The notes beneath the pieces were generated by a model. The model saw nothing but the letters and a program-made list of their open reading frames with translations, had not been told where the DNA came from and made no database searches. A stretch of 64,000 bases of DNA from positions 186,001 to 250,000 of the forward strand of contig NZ_ATTQ01000002.1 in NCBI RefSeq assembly GCF_000419765.1, in the 5' to 3' direction. The DNA is from Rhizobium mongolense USDA 1844. Lineage in GTDB: Bacteria; Pseudomonadota; Alphaproteobacteria; Rhizobiales; Rhizobiaceae. Numbering within the stretch: the stretch's first letter is position 1; each line of letters starts with the position of its first letter. Positions 1-7,886 of the stretch are shown in pieces. The translations under genes were made by a program, and so were the position numbers.

Positions 1-480
1 GAGCCCGCCCTTGAATGTCGCTGTCGTCGCACCCGCTCCAGCCCCCACCGTTCCAAGCGGGAAATCGCCTTTCGTTGCCGCCTTGAAGGCCGCATAGCCC
101 ATCTCCCGGTAAGGCGAATGCAGGCCCCAATTCTTGTCGCCACCGTTTAAGAGATCGAAGAGGATCGCCTGGGGTACGATTGGCACGCGCACCGTGCCCA
201 CCTGGAATCCGCGGCCGGCTTTCCTCAGGCCGGCCTGGACGCCGCCTGCCGCATCCAGCCCAAAGGCCGAGCCGCCGGAAAGAACGAAGGCATCAACCTT
301 CTCGACCGTCATCGACGGATCGAGCAAGGCGGTGTCGCGCCCTCCGGGCGCGCCGCCGAGAGCGGTGGCCGAGGCCGTCGCCGGTTCGTCGAAGATAATC
401 GCGGTGACGCCAGAACCGAGCTTCAGGTCCGTTGCGTGGCCGATCGAAACGCCTTGGATATCGGTAATGAGATTGAGCAA
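1..480 (-). CDS. P1-family (DmpA/S58-type) peptidase, partial
   Basis: This is the N-terminal 160 codons of a peptidase of the P1/DmpA (S58) family; the 3' part lies beyond the window edge. Family members are self-processing N-terminal nucleophile aminopeptidases. The reading frame begins LLNLITDIQGVSIGHAT and continues with the family-typical FVLSGGSAFGLDAAGGVQ and a GTVGAGAGATT stretch. No ATG fits. A TTG preceded by AAGGA eight bases upstream is the best start. The self-cleavage site lies in the missing part, so activity cannot be judged. A strong terminator for the upstream small gene ends about 50 bases before this start, so its own promoter or some read-through must serve it. Family call is firm; substrate is unknown. 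Confidence 0.82.
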   Translation of the reverse strand, partial: MLNLITDIQGVSIGHATDLKLGSGVTAIIFDEPATASATALGGAPGGRDTALLDPSMTVEKVDAFVLSGGSAFGLDAAGGVQAGLRKAGRGFQVGTVRVPIVPQAILFDLLNGGDKNWGLHSPYREMGYAAFKAATKGDFPLGTVGAGAGATTATFKGGL

Positions 481-523
481 GTGCGCCGTCCTTGTTGACG
501 CCGGATAGGATCGCAACCAGCAC

Positions 524-558
524 AAAAAAACAAGACCGGCCCCTTTTGGGGACCGGTC
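524..558 (-). terminator. Rho-independent terminator
   Basis: Read on the minus strand, GACCGG and CCCC arms pair with their complements around an AAAA loop, with one bulged base. The hairpin is followed by a TTG then T7 tract. It closes the small gene at 603-797 and sits just before the start of the peptidase gene. Confidence 0.8.
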
Positions 559-602
559 ATAAACCCTGGAAAGCGATGAGGTGCGGAAACCTAAGCCTGT
601 TT

Positions 603-797
603 TCAGGCATGGATTGGCTTTGGATGGCGCCGGGTCATCAGGTCATGGATCGCGACCTTCACCTCATCCGGCGAACTGAAACGCTGCTCGTCAAGGTCGT
701 GCACGTGAAACTTCACGGCGATGAATTTCAGCCGGTCTTCATCTGGAATGACGATGCCCACGGGGACGCCTGCATATTCGATAACTTGCTTTTTCAT
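603..797 (-). CDS. Small conserved-type protein of unknown function (64 aa)
   Basis: A 64-residue protein beginning MKKQVIEYAGVPVGIVIPDE. I do not recognise a named domain. It has no signal peptide or membrane segment and is mixed in charge, rich in V, I, D and H, with a basic His-rich tail (RRHPKPIHA). I chose the internal ATG because AGGAG lies about eight bases upstream; a longer reading frame extends back but lacks a ribosome binding site. It is a single-gene unit ended by a clear terminator, which supports a real gene. Function unknown. Confidence 0.6.
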   Translation of the reverse strand: MKKQVIEYAGVPVGIVIPDEDRLKFIAVKFHVHDLDEQRFSSPDEVKVAIHDLMTRRHPKPIHA

Positions 798-1316
798 GCG
801 TAGAACTCCTGCCGCGCGGATTGCGAGGCGATGGCGAATTGACTTGTCTGATACCGTTGAAAGGGGACGAAGGTCACATTCGACAGTTCGGGCGGGAGAG
901 GGCGCCCGGACGGTCATTGCCGAGCACAATTCGCCCAAGGATGGTGGCGAGAATACCGATATCAATCATGTCTCGTTCCTTGTGTTGGCGTTGCACTCGT
1001 GAGGTCTCGAAAAGCTCAAGACCCGGCGACGACTATCTTTTATAATCTACCATTATTGTAGAGAATAGAGGACAGTCTGTCAGAAACATATTCCGAAACG
1101 TGTCAAAATATCGACAATCCGAAAAAAATAATTCCACCACAGTCATACTTGCTGAAAGAACGTTATCAGATCTTTGTGCAAATTGCGTGACGGCCGGACG
1201 CCTCGTTTCGATCACCGGGACAGACATAGGAAGTCGTCTTGATTCCGGCAATGGGGCTTTTGATTAAAAAACCGAAAGCCTCGAAATGACCGCATTGGTT
1301 AATGGCGAAGGAGAGG
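798..1316. other. Intergenic stretch, no convincing gene
   Basis: About 520 bases between the small gene and the 3' end of the fusion enzyme. The middle (about 1030-1170) is markedly AT-rich. Short open frames on both strands lack ribosome binding sites and recognisable products. It probably holds the promoter of the small minus-strand gene. A short GGCTTT/AAAGCC inverted repeat at about 1257-1282 could be a weak 3' end for the fusion gene, but it has no T-tract in the right place. Confidence 0.5.
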
Positions 1317-4244
1317 TTACCAGCCCTCGGACAGGACCTTTTCCAGCATGTCCGCGAAGAAGTCGGCGCTCTCGGTGGTCAAGCAAAGTGGCGGTTTGAT
1401 CTTCAACACATTCAGGTGATCGCCGGTCGGCTGCATGATCACGCCGAGTTCGAGAAGACGGTTGCAGATGGCCGCCGTCTCTTGCGTCGCCGGCTCCAGC
1501 GTCGTTCTGTCGCGCACGAATTCAAGGCCGAGATAGAGTCCCATGCCGTGGACGGCGCCCGCAATCGGGTGCTTGTCGATCAGCGCGGCCAGTCGGCTTT
1601 TAAGATGATCGCCGACGTCGCGTGCATTGTCCTGGAGCTTTTCGTCCACCATGACGTCGAGCACCGTCATGCCGGCAACGCAACTGACCGGGCTGCCGCC
1701 GGACGAGGAAAAGAAATAGCCTTCCTTTTCCAGCGAGCCGGCGATTGCCTGCGTCGTGATCACCGCGCCGAGCGGGTGGCCGTTGCCCATGCCCTTGGCG
1801 ATGGTGATGATATCCGGCACCACGCCCTGCTGTTCGAAGCCCCAGAAGTGATGGCCAAGCCTGCCGTAGCCGACCTGCACCTCATCGGCTATGCAGACTC
1901 CTCCGCGGGCACGCACTTGAGCATAGACTTCTGATAAATATCCGTCCGGCAGGGAAATGCCGCCGGCGTTCCCATAGATCGATTCGGCAATGAAGCCCGC
2001 AAGCCCTTGCCCGCCCGCATCGATCGACTGCAGCACAGGCGCCATCGCGGTGAGATAGTCTCCGGCCGAATCCGGCCCACGAAATTCGCCGCGATAGGTG
2101 TTGGGTGAAGCGACGGCATGCACCCAATCCGGCCGGGTCGCCAGGGCCTGAGGGTTGTCAGCAATTGAGGTGGAGACGGCGTCGCTTGCCACCGACCAGC
2201 CATGATAGGCTTCCAGCAGGCAAAGCATGTTGCGCGCTCCCGTATGCGCCCCGGCGAGTCGGATCGCCAGATCATTTGCCTCCGATCCGCTGTTGACGAG
2301 GAAGACGCGGTCCAGTCCGTCCGGCGCCAGAGCTGCCAATCGCTCGCAGAACTCACCGATCGCCGCATAGTGAAATCGCGAATTGGTGTTGAGCTTCAGC
2401 CATTGTTCGCCGATCGCTTCTGCCAGGCGCGGATGCCCGTGGCCGAGAATCGTGACATTGTTGACCATGTCGAGATAGGCGCGCCCCTCGACATCGAACA
2501 TGTATTCCTTCCAGCCGCGCTCGATCTGCGGCGGCACCTCGTAGTAATTCTTCTGCGGTTTTGCGAGATGCGCCTGGCGCCTGGAGAACAGTTCTGCCGT
2601 CTCCGGCTCTGGCGCACTGGCGCCTGGTCCAAGCAGGCTTGCGGGCGAGGGGCAAAGCACGGACCAGGCGGCTGCCTCCTGCGGCGCGGCAAAGAGCGGC
2701 GGTTCGAGCGCCGGAACCGTGCAAAGCTGGATACGCAAGCCGCCGAGCGAAGAGGCTTCGCCCGAGACCGTCCCGATGATCTGCCCCTGTTCCACCTCGG
2801 CGCCATCCTCAACAGACAGGTCCAGGCCATCAAGATGCAGATTGATACCGTCGCCGATCAGGACGAGATGGTGGTTCTTGCAATCGATGCGTCCGGCAAA
2901 TGGTGCGGCGATGCTGTTGCCACCGGGGAGGCAGATGTCGGTATGCAACGCGTAGGTCGATGGCCGCCTGGCGCTTCGAAGAACGGCGTGCGAAAGCCGG
3001 TACTCGCCGTAGCGGGTCGCAGCGATGCCCGCCTCATTCGCCGCGCGTGCCAAAAGCCGCCAGTCCATTTCCGCGTTCAGCCAGTTTCCGGCCGCAAAAT
3101 GCGGGCTCTGAACGCCGAGGTCGAGATAGGCGATGTTTGCAAGGTCGATCTCCGGCAGAAGCGCGTGCCAGCCGGACATATCGACCGGCGTCATGTCGGC
3201 GCCTACGACGTCAAGGATTGCCGCCTCCATCAATTCGAAGGAAACGGACATGGCCGTGTCGAAAATTTGCCGTTCAAGCTCCAGATTGGCGCGGACGTAG
3301 TCGTTTTCCGGATCGATCGAAATCTGCTGTTCGCTACTCGCGACGAGAATGACGGCGCGCGCGACAATCAGCGGCCACAGCGCCTTCAGTTCCTCGTCCG
3401 TCAGCGGATAGATCTCGTGATAGGCCTTGACCGCGGGCAGGATGTAGAAGGGATCGCCATCAGCCTGATGCAGCAGCGAGGCGCAGGTAACGGCAAGATC
3501 GCCGACGAGCCAGCCGCGAATGATATCGCCGAAATCGATGACGCCGTCGGGCATCGGCCGCCCTTGCGCATCAATCCGGCAGACGACGTTGTCGCCTGTT
3601 ACATCATGATGCACGGGCTGGACGCGAAGTGATGGCGCGAGCGGCTGGATGCGGCGTACGGCAAGCACCATGCTCTTGGCGATACGGTCGCGCGCAGCAC
3701 TGTCGGTGATGGCCGAAAGCAGCTGAACGGCAACAGGCCCCGCCCGGCGCAGGTCCCATTGCAGGCTGCGGTCGAGGCCCGAATGATTGAAGTCGGCGAG
3801 CGCCTGTGCCAGCCGGGCGCAGAGTGCGCCAAGGGCCGCGACGGAAGCCTTCGGCAGGTATTTGCGATGCGTCAGTCCTTCGCCTTCGAGATATTCGAGC
3901 AGACGCACCTTGAAGGTCTGTTCGCGAACTGTGACGGCGATGATATCCTGGCCGTCCGTCGAACTCATGACCCTCGGGACACGCGGCGTACCCTCCTTTT
4001 TGGTCAGATACCGGATTGCCGCATTCTGCGCCTCCAGCTCCAGCGTATCGTAAGCCATGTGGCAGATCTTCAGCACATAGCTGCCATCACCGGTATTGAT
4101 CCGGTAATTGCGGTCCTGCTGGCTGCCGAGTTCGGTGATCGTGCCGTGGAGGCCATAGCGGGATTGCAGGATGTTTTCTGCTTCGGCCGGCGTCACGTCC
4201 GGGCGCGGCAATTCCATACGATCGGCACGCGCATCATCGGTCAT
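1317..4244 (-). CDS. APH-type kinase / M23-like / class III aminotransferase fusion
   Basis: A roughly 975-residue three-part enzyme. Residues about 20-330 are an aminoglycoside-phosphotransferase-type kinase domain with the catalytic HHDVTGDNVV motif followed by a VIDFGDII metal-binding motif. Residues about 400-510 resemble an M23/biotinyl-lipoyl-type beta domain (DICLPGGNSIAAPFAG, GQIIGTVSGEA). Residues about 560-970 are a PLP-dependent class III aminotransferase with SGSEANDLAIRLA, an ADEVQVGYGR motif and the PLP lysine in TIAKGMGNGHPLG. The aminotransferase part is closest in style to the AGXT2L/ETNPPL phospho-lyases and the kinase part to hydroxylysine kinase. In that family the kinase phosphorylates an amino alcohol and the lyase removes ammonia and phosphate. 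I chose the ATG preceded by GGGGGA; GTG at 4274 and ATG at 4259 are in-frame alternatives. Substrate is inferred, not shown. Confidence 0.85.
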   Translation of the reverse strand: MTDDARADRMELPRPDVTPAEAENILQSRYGLHGTITELGSQQDRNYRINTGDGSYVLKICHMAYDTLELEAQNAAIRYLTKKEGTPRVPRVMSSTDGQDIIAVTVREQTFKVRLLEYLEGEGLTHRKYLPKASVAALGALCARLAQALADFNHSGLDRSLQWDLRRAGPVAVQLLSAITDSAARDRIAKSMVLAVRRIQPLAPSLRVQPVHHDVTGDNVVCRIDAQGRPMPDGVIDFGDIIRGWLVGDLAVTCASLLHQADGDPFYILPAVKAYHEIYPLTDEELKALWPLIVARAVILVASSEQQISIDPENDYVRANLELERQIFDTAMSVSFELMEAAILDVVGADMTPVDMSGWHALLPEIDLANIAYLDLGVQSPHFAAGNWLNAEMDWRLLARAANEAGIAATRYGEYRLSHAVLRSARRPSTYALHTDICLPGGNSIAAPFAGRIDCKNHHLVLIGDGINLHLDGLDLSVEDGAEVEQGQIIGTVSGEASSLGGLRIQLCTVPALEPPLFAAPQEAAAWSVLCPSPASLLGPGASAPEPETAELFSRRQAHLAKPQKNYYEVPPQIERGWKEYMFDVEGRAYLDMVNNVTILGHGHPRLAEAIGEQWLKLNTNSRFHYAAIGEFCERLAALAPDGLDRVFLVNSGSEANDLAIRLAGAHTGARNMLCLLEAYHGWSVASDAVSTSIADNPQALATRPDWVHAVASPNTYRGEFRGPDSAGDYLTAMAPVLQSIDAGGQGLAGFIAESIYGNAGGISLPDGYLSEVYAQVRARGGVCIADEVQVGYGRLGHHFWGFEQQGVVPDIITIAKGMGNGHPLGAVITTQAIAGSLEKEGYFFSSSGGSPVSCVAGMTVLDVMVDEKLQDNARDVGDHLKSRLAALIDKHPIAGAVHGMGLYLGLEFVRDRTTLEPATQETAAICNRLLELGVIMQPTGDHLNVLKIKPPLCLTTESADFFADMLEKVLSEGW

Positions 4245-4338
4245 GGCATCCCCCAGCATGATTCGATTTTCCACATTAAGCAGATAATCGAATGCATGTC
4301 ATAGGCAAGCGCTCACTACTACCCTTTCGGGTGAGGTT

Positions 4339-5223
4339 TCAACCCATACGTTCGGAGGCGTAGCTTCCTGGGCTTGCCGGAAAGACGATGGTGCGGTTGC
4401 CGTTCAGGAAGACGCGGCGATGGATATGGGCATGGATGGCGCGCGCCAGCACCTGGCTTTCGACGTCGCGGCCGATCGAGACATAGTCCTCGGCACTCTG
4501 GGCATGGGTGATGCGCGCCGTGTCCTGCTCGATGATCGGACCCTCGTCGAGATCGGCGGTCACGTAGTGCGCCGTGGCGCCGATCAGCTTTACGCCGCGC
4601 TCGTAGGCCTGCTTGTAGGGGTTGGCGCCCTTGAAGGATGGCAGGAAGGAATGGTGGATGTTGATGATCCGGCCGGACATCTTGCGGCACATTGCATCGG
4701 AAAGCACCTGCATATAGCGGGCGAGCACGATCAGTTCCGTGCCGGTCTGGTCGACGAGTTCAAGCAGCTGGGCTTCGGCCTGCGGCTTGTTCTCCTTGGT
4801 GACCTTGATGTGATGGAAGGGAATGTCGTGGTTGACCACGACCTTCTGATAGTCGAAGTGGTTGGAGACGACACCGACGATATCGATCGGCAGGGCGCCG
4901 ATTTTCCAGCGATAGAGCAGGTCGTTCAAACAGTGGCCGAAGCGGGAGACCATCAAGAGCACCTTCATGCGGCTGTCCCCATCGTGGATTTCAGCCTCCA
5001 TGCCGAATTTCTCGGCGATCGGCTCGAAGCCTTCCTTCAGCGCCGGAAGTGCAACGCCTTCCTCGGAAATGAAGCTGACGCGGGTGAAGAACTTGCCGGT
5101 GTCGAGGTCGTCGAACTGCGAGCTGTCGACGATGTTGCAGCCCTGATCGGCGAGATAATTCGCAATCGCCGCCACGATGCCGCGCGTCGATTGGCACGAT
5201 ACAGTCAGTACAAAATGCGTCAT
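4339..5223 (-). CDS. purU: Formyltetrahydrofolate deformylase
   Basis: PurU hydrolyses 10-formyltetrahydrofolate to formate and tetrahydrofolate, balancing one-carbon pools. The 294 residues match the family length. An N-terminal ACT domain (about 1-80, beginning MTHFVLTVSCQSTRGIVAAI) is followed by a formyltransferase fold. The catalytic Asn, His and Asp are present in IINIHHSFLPSF and TADLDEGPIIEQD. The start ATG is preceded by the purine-rich stretch GAGAGGGAAGAGGGCC. It lies upstream of, and in the same direction as, the fusion enzyme, with a gap of about 95 bases, so co-transcription is possible. Confidence 0.96.
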   Translation of the reverse strand: MTHFVLTVSCQSTRGIVAAIANYLADQGCNIVDSSQFDDLDTGKFFTRVSFISEEGVALPALKEGFEPIAEKFGMEAEIHDGDSRMKVLLMVSRFGHCLNDLLYRWKIGALPIDIVGVVSNHFDYQKVVVNHDIPFHHIKVTKENKPQAEAQLLELVDQTGTELIVLARYMQVLSDAMCRKMSGRIINIHHSFLPSFKGANPYKQAYERGVKLIGATAHYVTADLDEGPIIEQDTARITHAQSAEDYVSIGRDVESQVLARAIHAHIHRRVFLNGNRTIVFPASPGSYASERMG

Positions 5224-5438
5224 GGCCCTCTTCCCTCTCGCGGCAATAGCCGACAGGTCTGCTTAGATCAAAGCAGCTACGCCGCATAGGCGAAGCTCTT
5301 TCATTCGTGCAACAATTTGCAAGAGAAGCTGTCAAGGACTTGCAGGCTCTTGCATCCGTTCGTTTCGCTCCAACTTACGGAAGTCAAAGCGAGAGTCCGT
5401 TCCGCCTGCGCCGTCGCGTATCCCCGCCGCGCAGCCGT

Positions 5439-6710
5439 TCAGGCAGAAACCGAAATGCCTACTTTACCGGCGGCGTCTTTCCCGCGCACGCTCTCGTCGA
5501 CCTTCAGGAAGCCGACGAGCAGCCAGACGAGGCCGGCCGTCTTCATGGAGAAGATCGCCGTGGAGCCGATCATCAGGTTCAGGAACATGAAAAGCGATAG
5601 CGAATGAGCAAGACGCTTCTGGTTCGGCGTCTTTCCTGCCGGGAAAAAGGAGACGAACAGCCAGAAGAGGATGAGGCCGAAGATCGTCGCGCCATAGGTT
5701 ATGTAGACATAGCCGCTATCGACGAAAGTCGTGGCTTTCTCGAGCTCAAGGCCGAGCGCCGCCGGGATATCCATCGCGATGATGTTCCGGATCGTTCCGC
5801 TGATGCGGCCGACAAAGTCGTCTTCATGGGCATCGGGACGGAATGCATGAATGACGAAGCCCATGACGATAATCATCGGCATCATCAAGAGATCGCAGAT
5901 CTTCGGAATCCACGGAAAGATAAAATAGCCGCCGAGGCAGGCCATGCTGAAAATCAGCATCGTACGCGTGTCGTTGGTAATGAGGATCAGCAAGACGGTG
6001 AAGACCAAGAGCAGCCGGTCGAACAATCTCAGGCGATTGGAAAAGCTGACGAGATAGATGACCAGCACGCCGCAGAAATTGGCAAGTGACACCTGCTCCA
6101 GAAAGATCGATGAGGACCGGTGATCGATAATCCCGAAGGAAAAGCGGGATGGGAAGCCGAGCGCGCCGCGAAAAAGCCCGATGTCACTATAGGTGGCACG
6201 GGGCACGCCGCGGGTGTTTTCGAAATATTCAGCCGGATGGAACAGGGCCACATAGGCTTGCACGGAGACGATCTCGCAGATGAGCACCGCCAGCACCACA
6301 ATGCTGCATATCTTGAAAATCAGCTTCAGCGTTCGTTCGTTCGTCCATCGGCCCATGATGACGAAAGCGAAAATGATCAGCACGTTGCGCAGGTGGTCGA
6401 TATAGCCTGCGCGGTTGACCGCGATCACATAGACGGTGAGGAAGATCGTCGCCAGCAAATAGCCAAGCGGAGCGAGGTCTTCTTCGTAAAGGCCCCTCTT
6501 TAAAAGGAAGCCAAAACTATAGATCAGCAGCAGGATCTCGCTGAGGGCGACATGCGACGACGCAAGGGGCGTGATGTTGTGATTGATGAAGGCGAGAAGG
6601 CAATTATAGGTGACCGACAGCACGCCGACGGCCAGTATGCCGTAGTCGATCGGTTCCTTCGTTGTTGCATCTCGCTGTTCCATCGCCGCTACCTGCCCAT
6701 TGTCCGGCAC
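5439..6710 (-). CDS. Wzy/O-antigen-ligase-like polysaccharide polymerase
   Basis: A 423-residue integral membrane protein with about ten hydrophobic segments and a long periplasmic-type loop around residues 160-215 (ENTRGVPRATYSDIGLF), the arrangement of Wzy polymerases and O-antigen ligases. These join lipid-linked repeat units at the periplasmic face of the inner membrane. Its 5' end overlaps the 3' end of the endoglucanase gene by about 22 bases, so the two are probably translationally coupled. A Wzz/GumC-type chain-length protein is encoded divergently next door, which supports a role in an exopolysaccharide. Sequence divergence in this family is high, so polymerase versus ligase cannot be decided. 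Confidence 0.7.
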   Translation of the reverse strand: MPDNGQVAAMEQRDATTKEPIDYGILAVGVLSVTYNCLLAFINHNITPLASSHVALSEILLLIYSFGFLLKRGLYEEDLAPLGYLLATIFLTVYVIAVNRAGYIDHLRNVLIIFAFVIMGRWTNERTLKLIFKICSIVVLAVLICEIVSVQAYVALFHPAEYFENTRGVPRATYSDIGLFRGALGFPSRFSFGIIDHRSSSIFLEQVSLANFCGVLVIYLVSFSNRLRLFDRLLLVFTVLLILITNDTRTMLIFSMACLGGYFIFPWIPKICDLLMMPMIIVMGFVIHAFRPDAHEDDFVGRISGTIRNIIAMDIPAALGLELEKATTFVDSGYVYITYGATIFGLILFWLFVSFFPAGKTPNQKRLAHSLSLFMFLNLMIGSTAIFSMKTAGLVWLLVGFLKVDESVRGKDAAGKVGISVSA

Positions 6711-7753
6711 GCGTCCTCGGCAGGAAAAGGCGCCTTGGCAGCGGCTTCCAGCACCGCGATCTGCTTTCGCTCATGGCTGTCGTGGGGCTGCACGTTCAAG
6801 GGCTCGCTCGCTGGCCACCAGTCACCGGCCACCCAATAGGTCCAGCCAAGCCAGACGTCGCCGTTCTCCTGCATCGTATCCAGAACCGACTTCAAGCCGG
6901 CGACGCATTCCGGTGCTTGCGAAACGCCGAATTCGCCTAGCAGCACCCTGGTGCCGTGCTTGCGTGCCCAATCGGACATGCGGATGATGGCATTCCTGGC
7001 GTTCTCATTGCCGGAGCATTCCTCATGCGTACCGGAAGAATCGCTGTCGAAATACTGGTGAACCTCGTAGGCAAAGTTCTTGCGTGGATCCTTGACGCCG
7101 AGCATCACAGTGCCGTTTGGCCCGCCTGGGCCATCGGACTGCCAGGAATGGGCGCCCGTCCACTTCGTGCCCGGCACGAGGACGAGATTGTTGGCGCCGA
7201 CCGCCCGGATGCCGCGGAACGCCGCATTGGCTGCGCTCAGCCATTTGTCGCTGGCAATGTCGTGGGGTTCGTTCATGAGCCCGAAAATCACATCGTCCTG
7301 ATTGGCAAATTCGGAAGCAAGCCTGGTCCAGAAATCTGCGAATGCCAGGGTCGTCGCCGGCGGTGCCCCGACCTGCGTTTTCTTGTACTGGGCATAATTG
7401 TGTGGATCGAGAATGGCAGTCATCTCATGTTTGCGCAGAAGGGCCACCGTATCCTTGATGCGCTGGAGTTCGGCGTCGTTCAGTGCCTGCCCGAGTTCGG
7501 GCTGAAGCCGCTCCCACAAGAACGGCAAGCGAACGATATTCATCCCCTTCTGCTTGAAGTATCCGATCGTCTCTTCGGAGGGGTAGGCATAATCCTTGGA
7601 AATCTCTCCACCCGGATTGCCGAATTCCGCACCGGAAAGATTGATGCCACGAAAGCAGGGACCCGCGGCGTCGGCAAGGCCGGCGTGCCACGGCAGCAAT
7701 GCTGCCGCGGCGATCGTCAGCATACGGCGCCAGGGCGAAAACGCGGCTTTCAT
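6689..7753 (-). CDS. Secreted GH5 endoglucanase (cellulase)
   Basis: A glycoside hydrolase family 5 protein of about 354 residues. It starts with a typical signal peptide (KAAFSPWRRMLTIAAAALLPWHAGLADA) and carries the acid/base glutamate in GLMNEPH and the nucleophile glutamate in VLLGEFGVSQ, plus the family motifs RLPFLWERLQP and DPHNYAQY. It should cleave beta-1,4-glucan or a related polysaccharide in the periplasm or outside. A start at 7780 is also in frame, but the chosen ATG puts the signal peptide at the N-terminus. Overlap with the downstream Wzy-like gene and the divergent Wzz-type gene suggest that it trims or releases an exopolysaccharide. Confidence 0.88.
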   Translation of the reverse strand: MKAAFSPWRRMLTIAAAALLPWHAGLADAAGPCFRGINLSGAEFGNPGGEISKDYAYPSEETIGYFKQKGMNIVRLPFLWERLQPELGQALNDAELQRIKDTVALLRKHEMTAILDPHNYAQYKKTQVGAPPATTLAFADFWTRLASEFANQDDVIFGLMNEPHDIASDKWLSAANAAFRGIRAVGANNLVLVPGTKWTGAHSWQSDGPGGPNGTVMLGVKDPRKNFAYEVHQYFDSDSSGTHEECSGNENARNAIIRMSDWARKHGTRVLLGEFGVSQAPECVAGLKSVLDTMQENGDVWLGWTYWVAGDWWPASEPLNVQPHDSHERKQIAVLEAAAKAPFPAEDACRTMGR

Positions 7754-7886
7754 TGATCTCGCTCTCAGGAGTTCTGCCATGTTCCGGCAATATCGGGTAG
7801 GGTATCTTAACGCTCCGTTAGCTAAGGATTTCTAAAGTTGGTCTACCTCCGCCAAAGATCGGCGTCGGCGGGTCACGAGTGTGTTT

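Noticed and set aside
1033..1251. 72-codon minus-strand frame in an AT-rich gap
   Set aside because: Composition is unlike neighbouring genes and no start signal is seen.
2202..3632. 476-codon plus-strand open frame
   Set aside because: Antisense of the kinase/aminotransferase fusion, whose motifs are clear.
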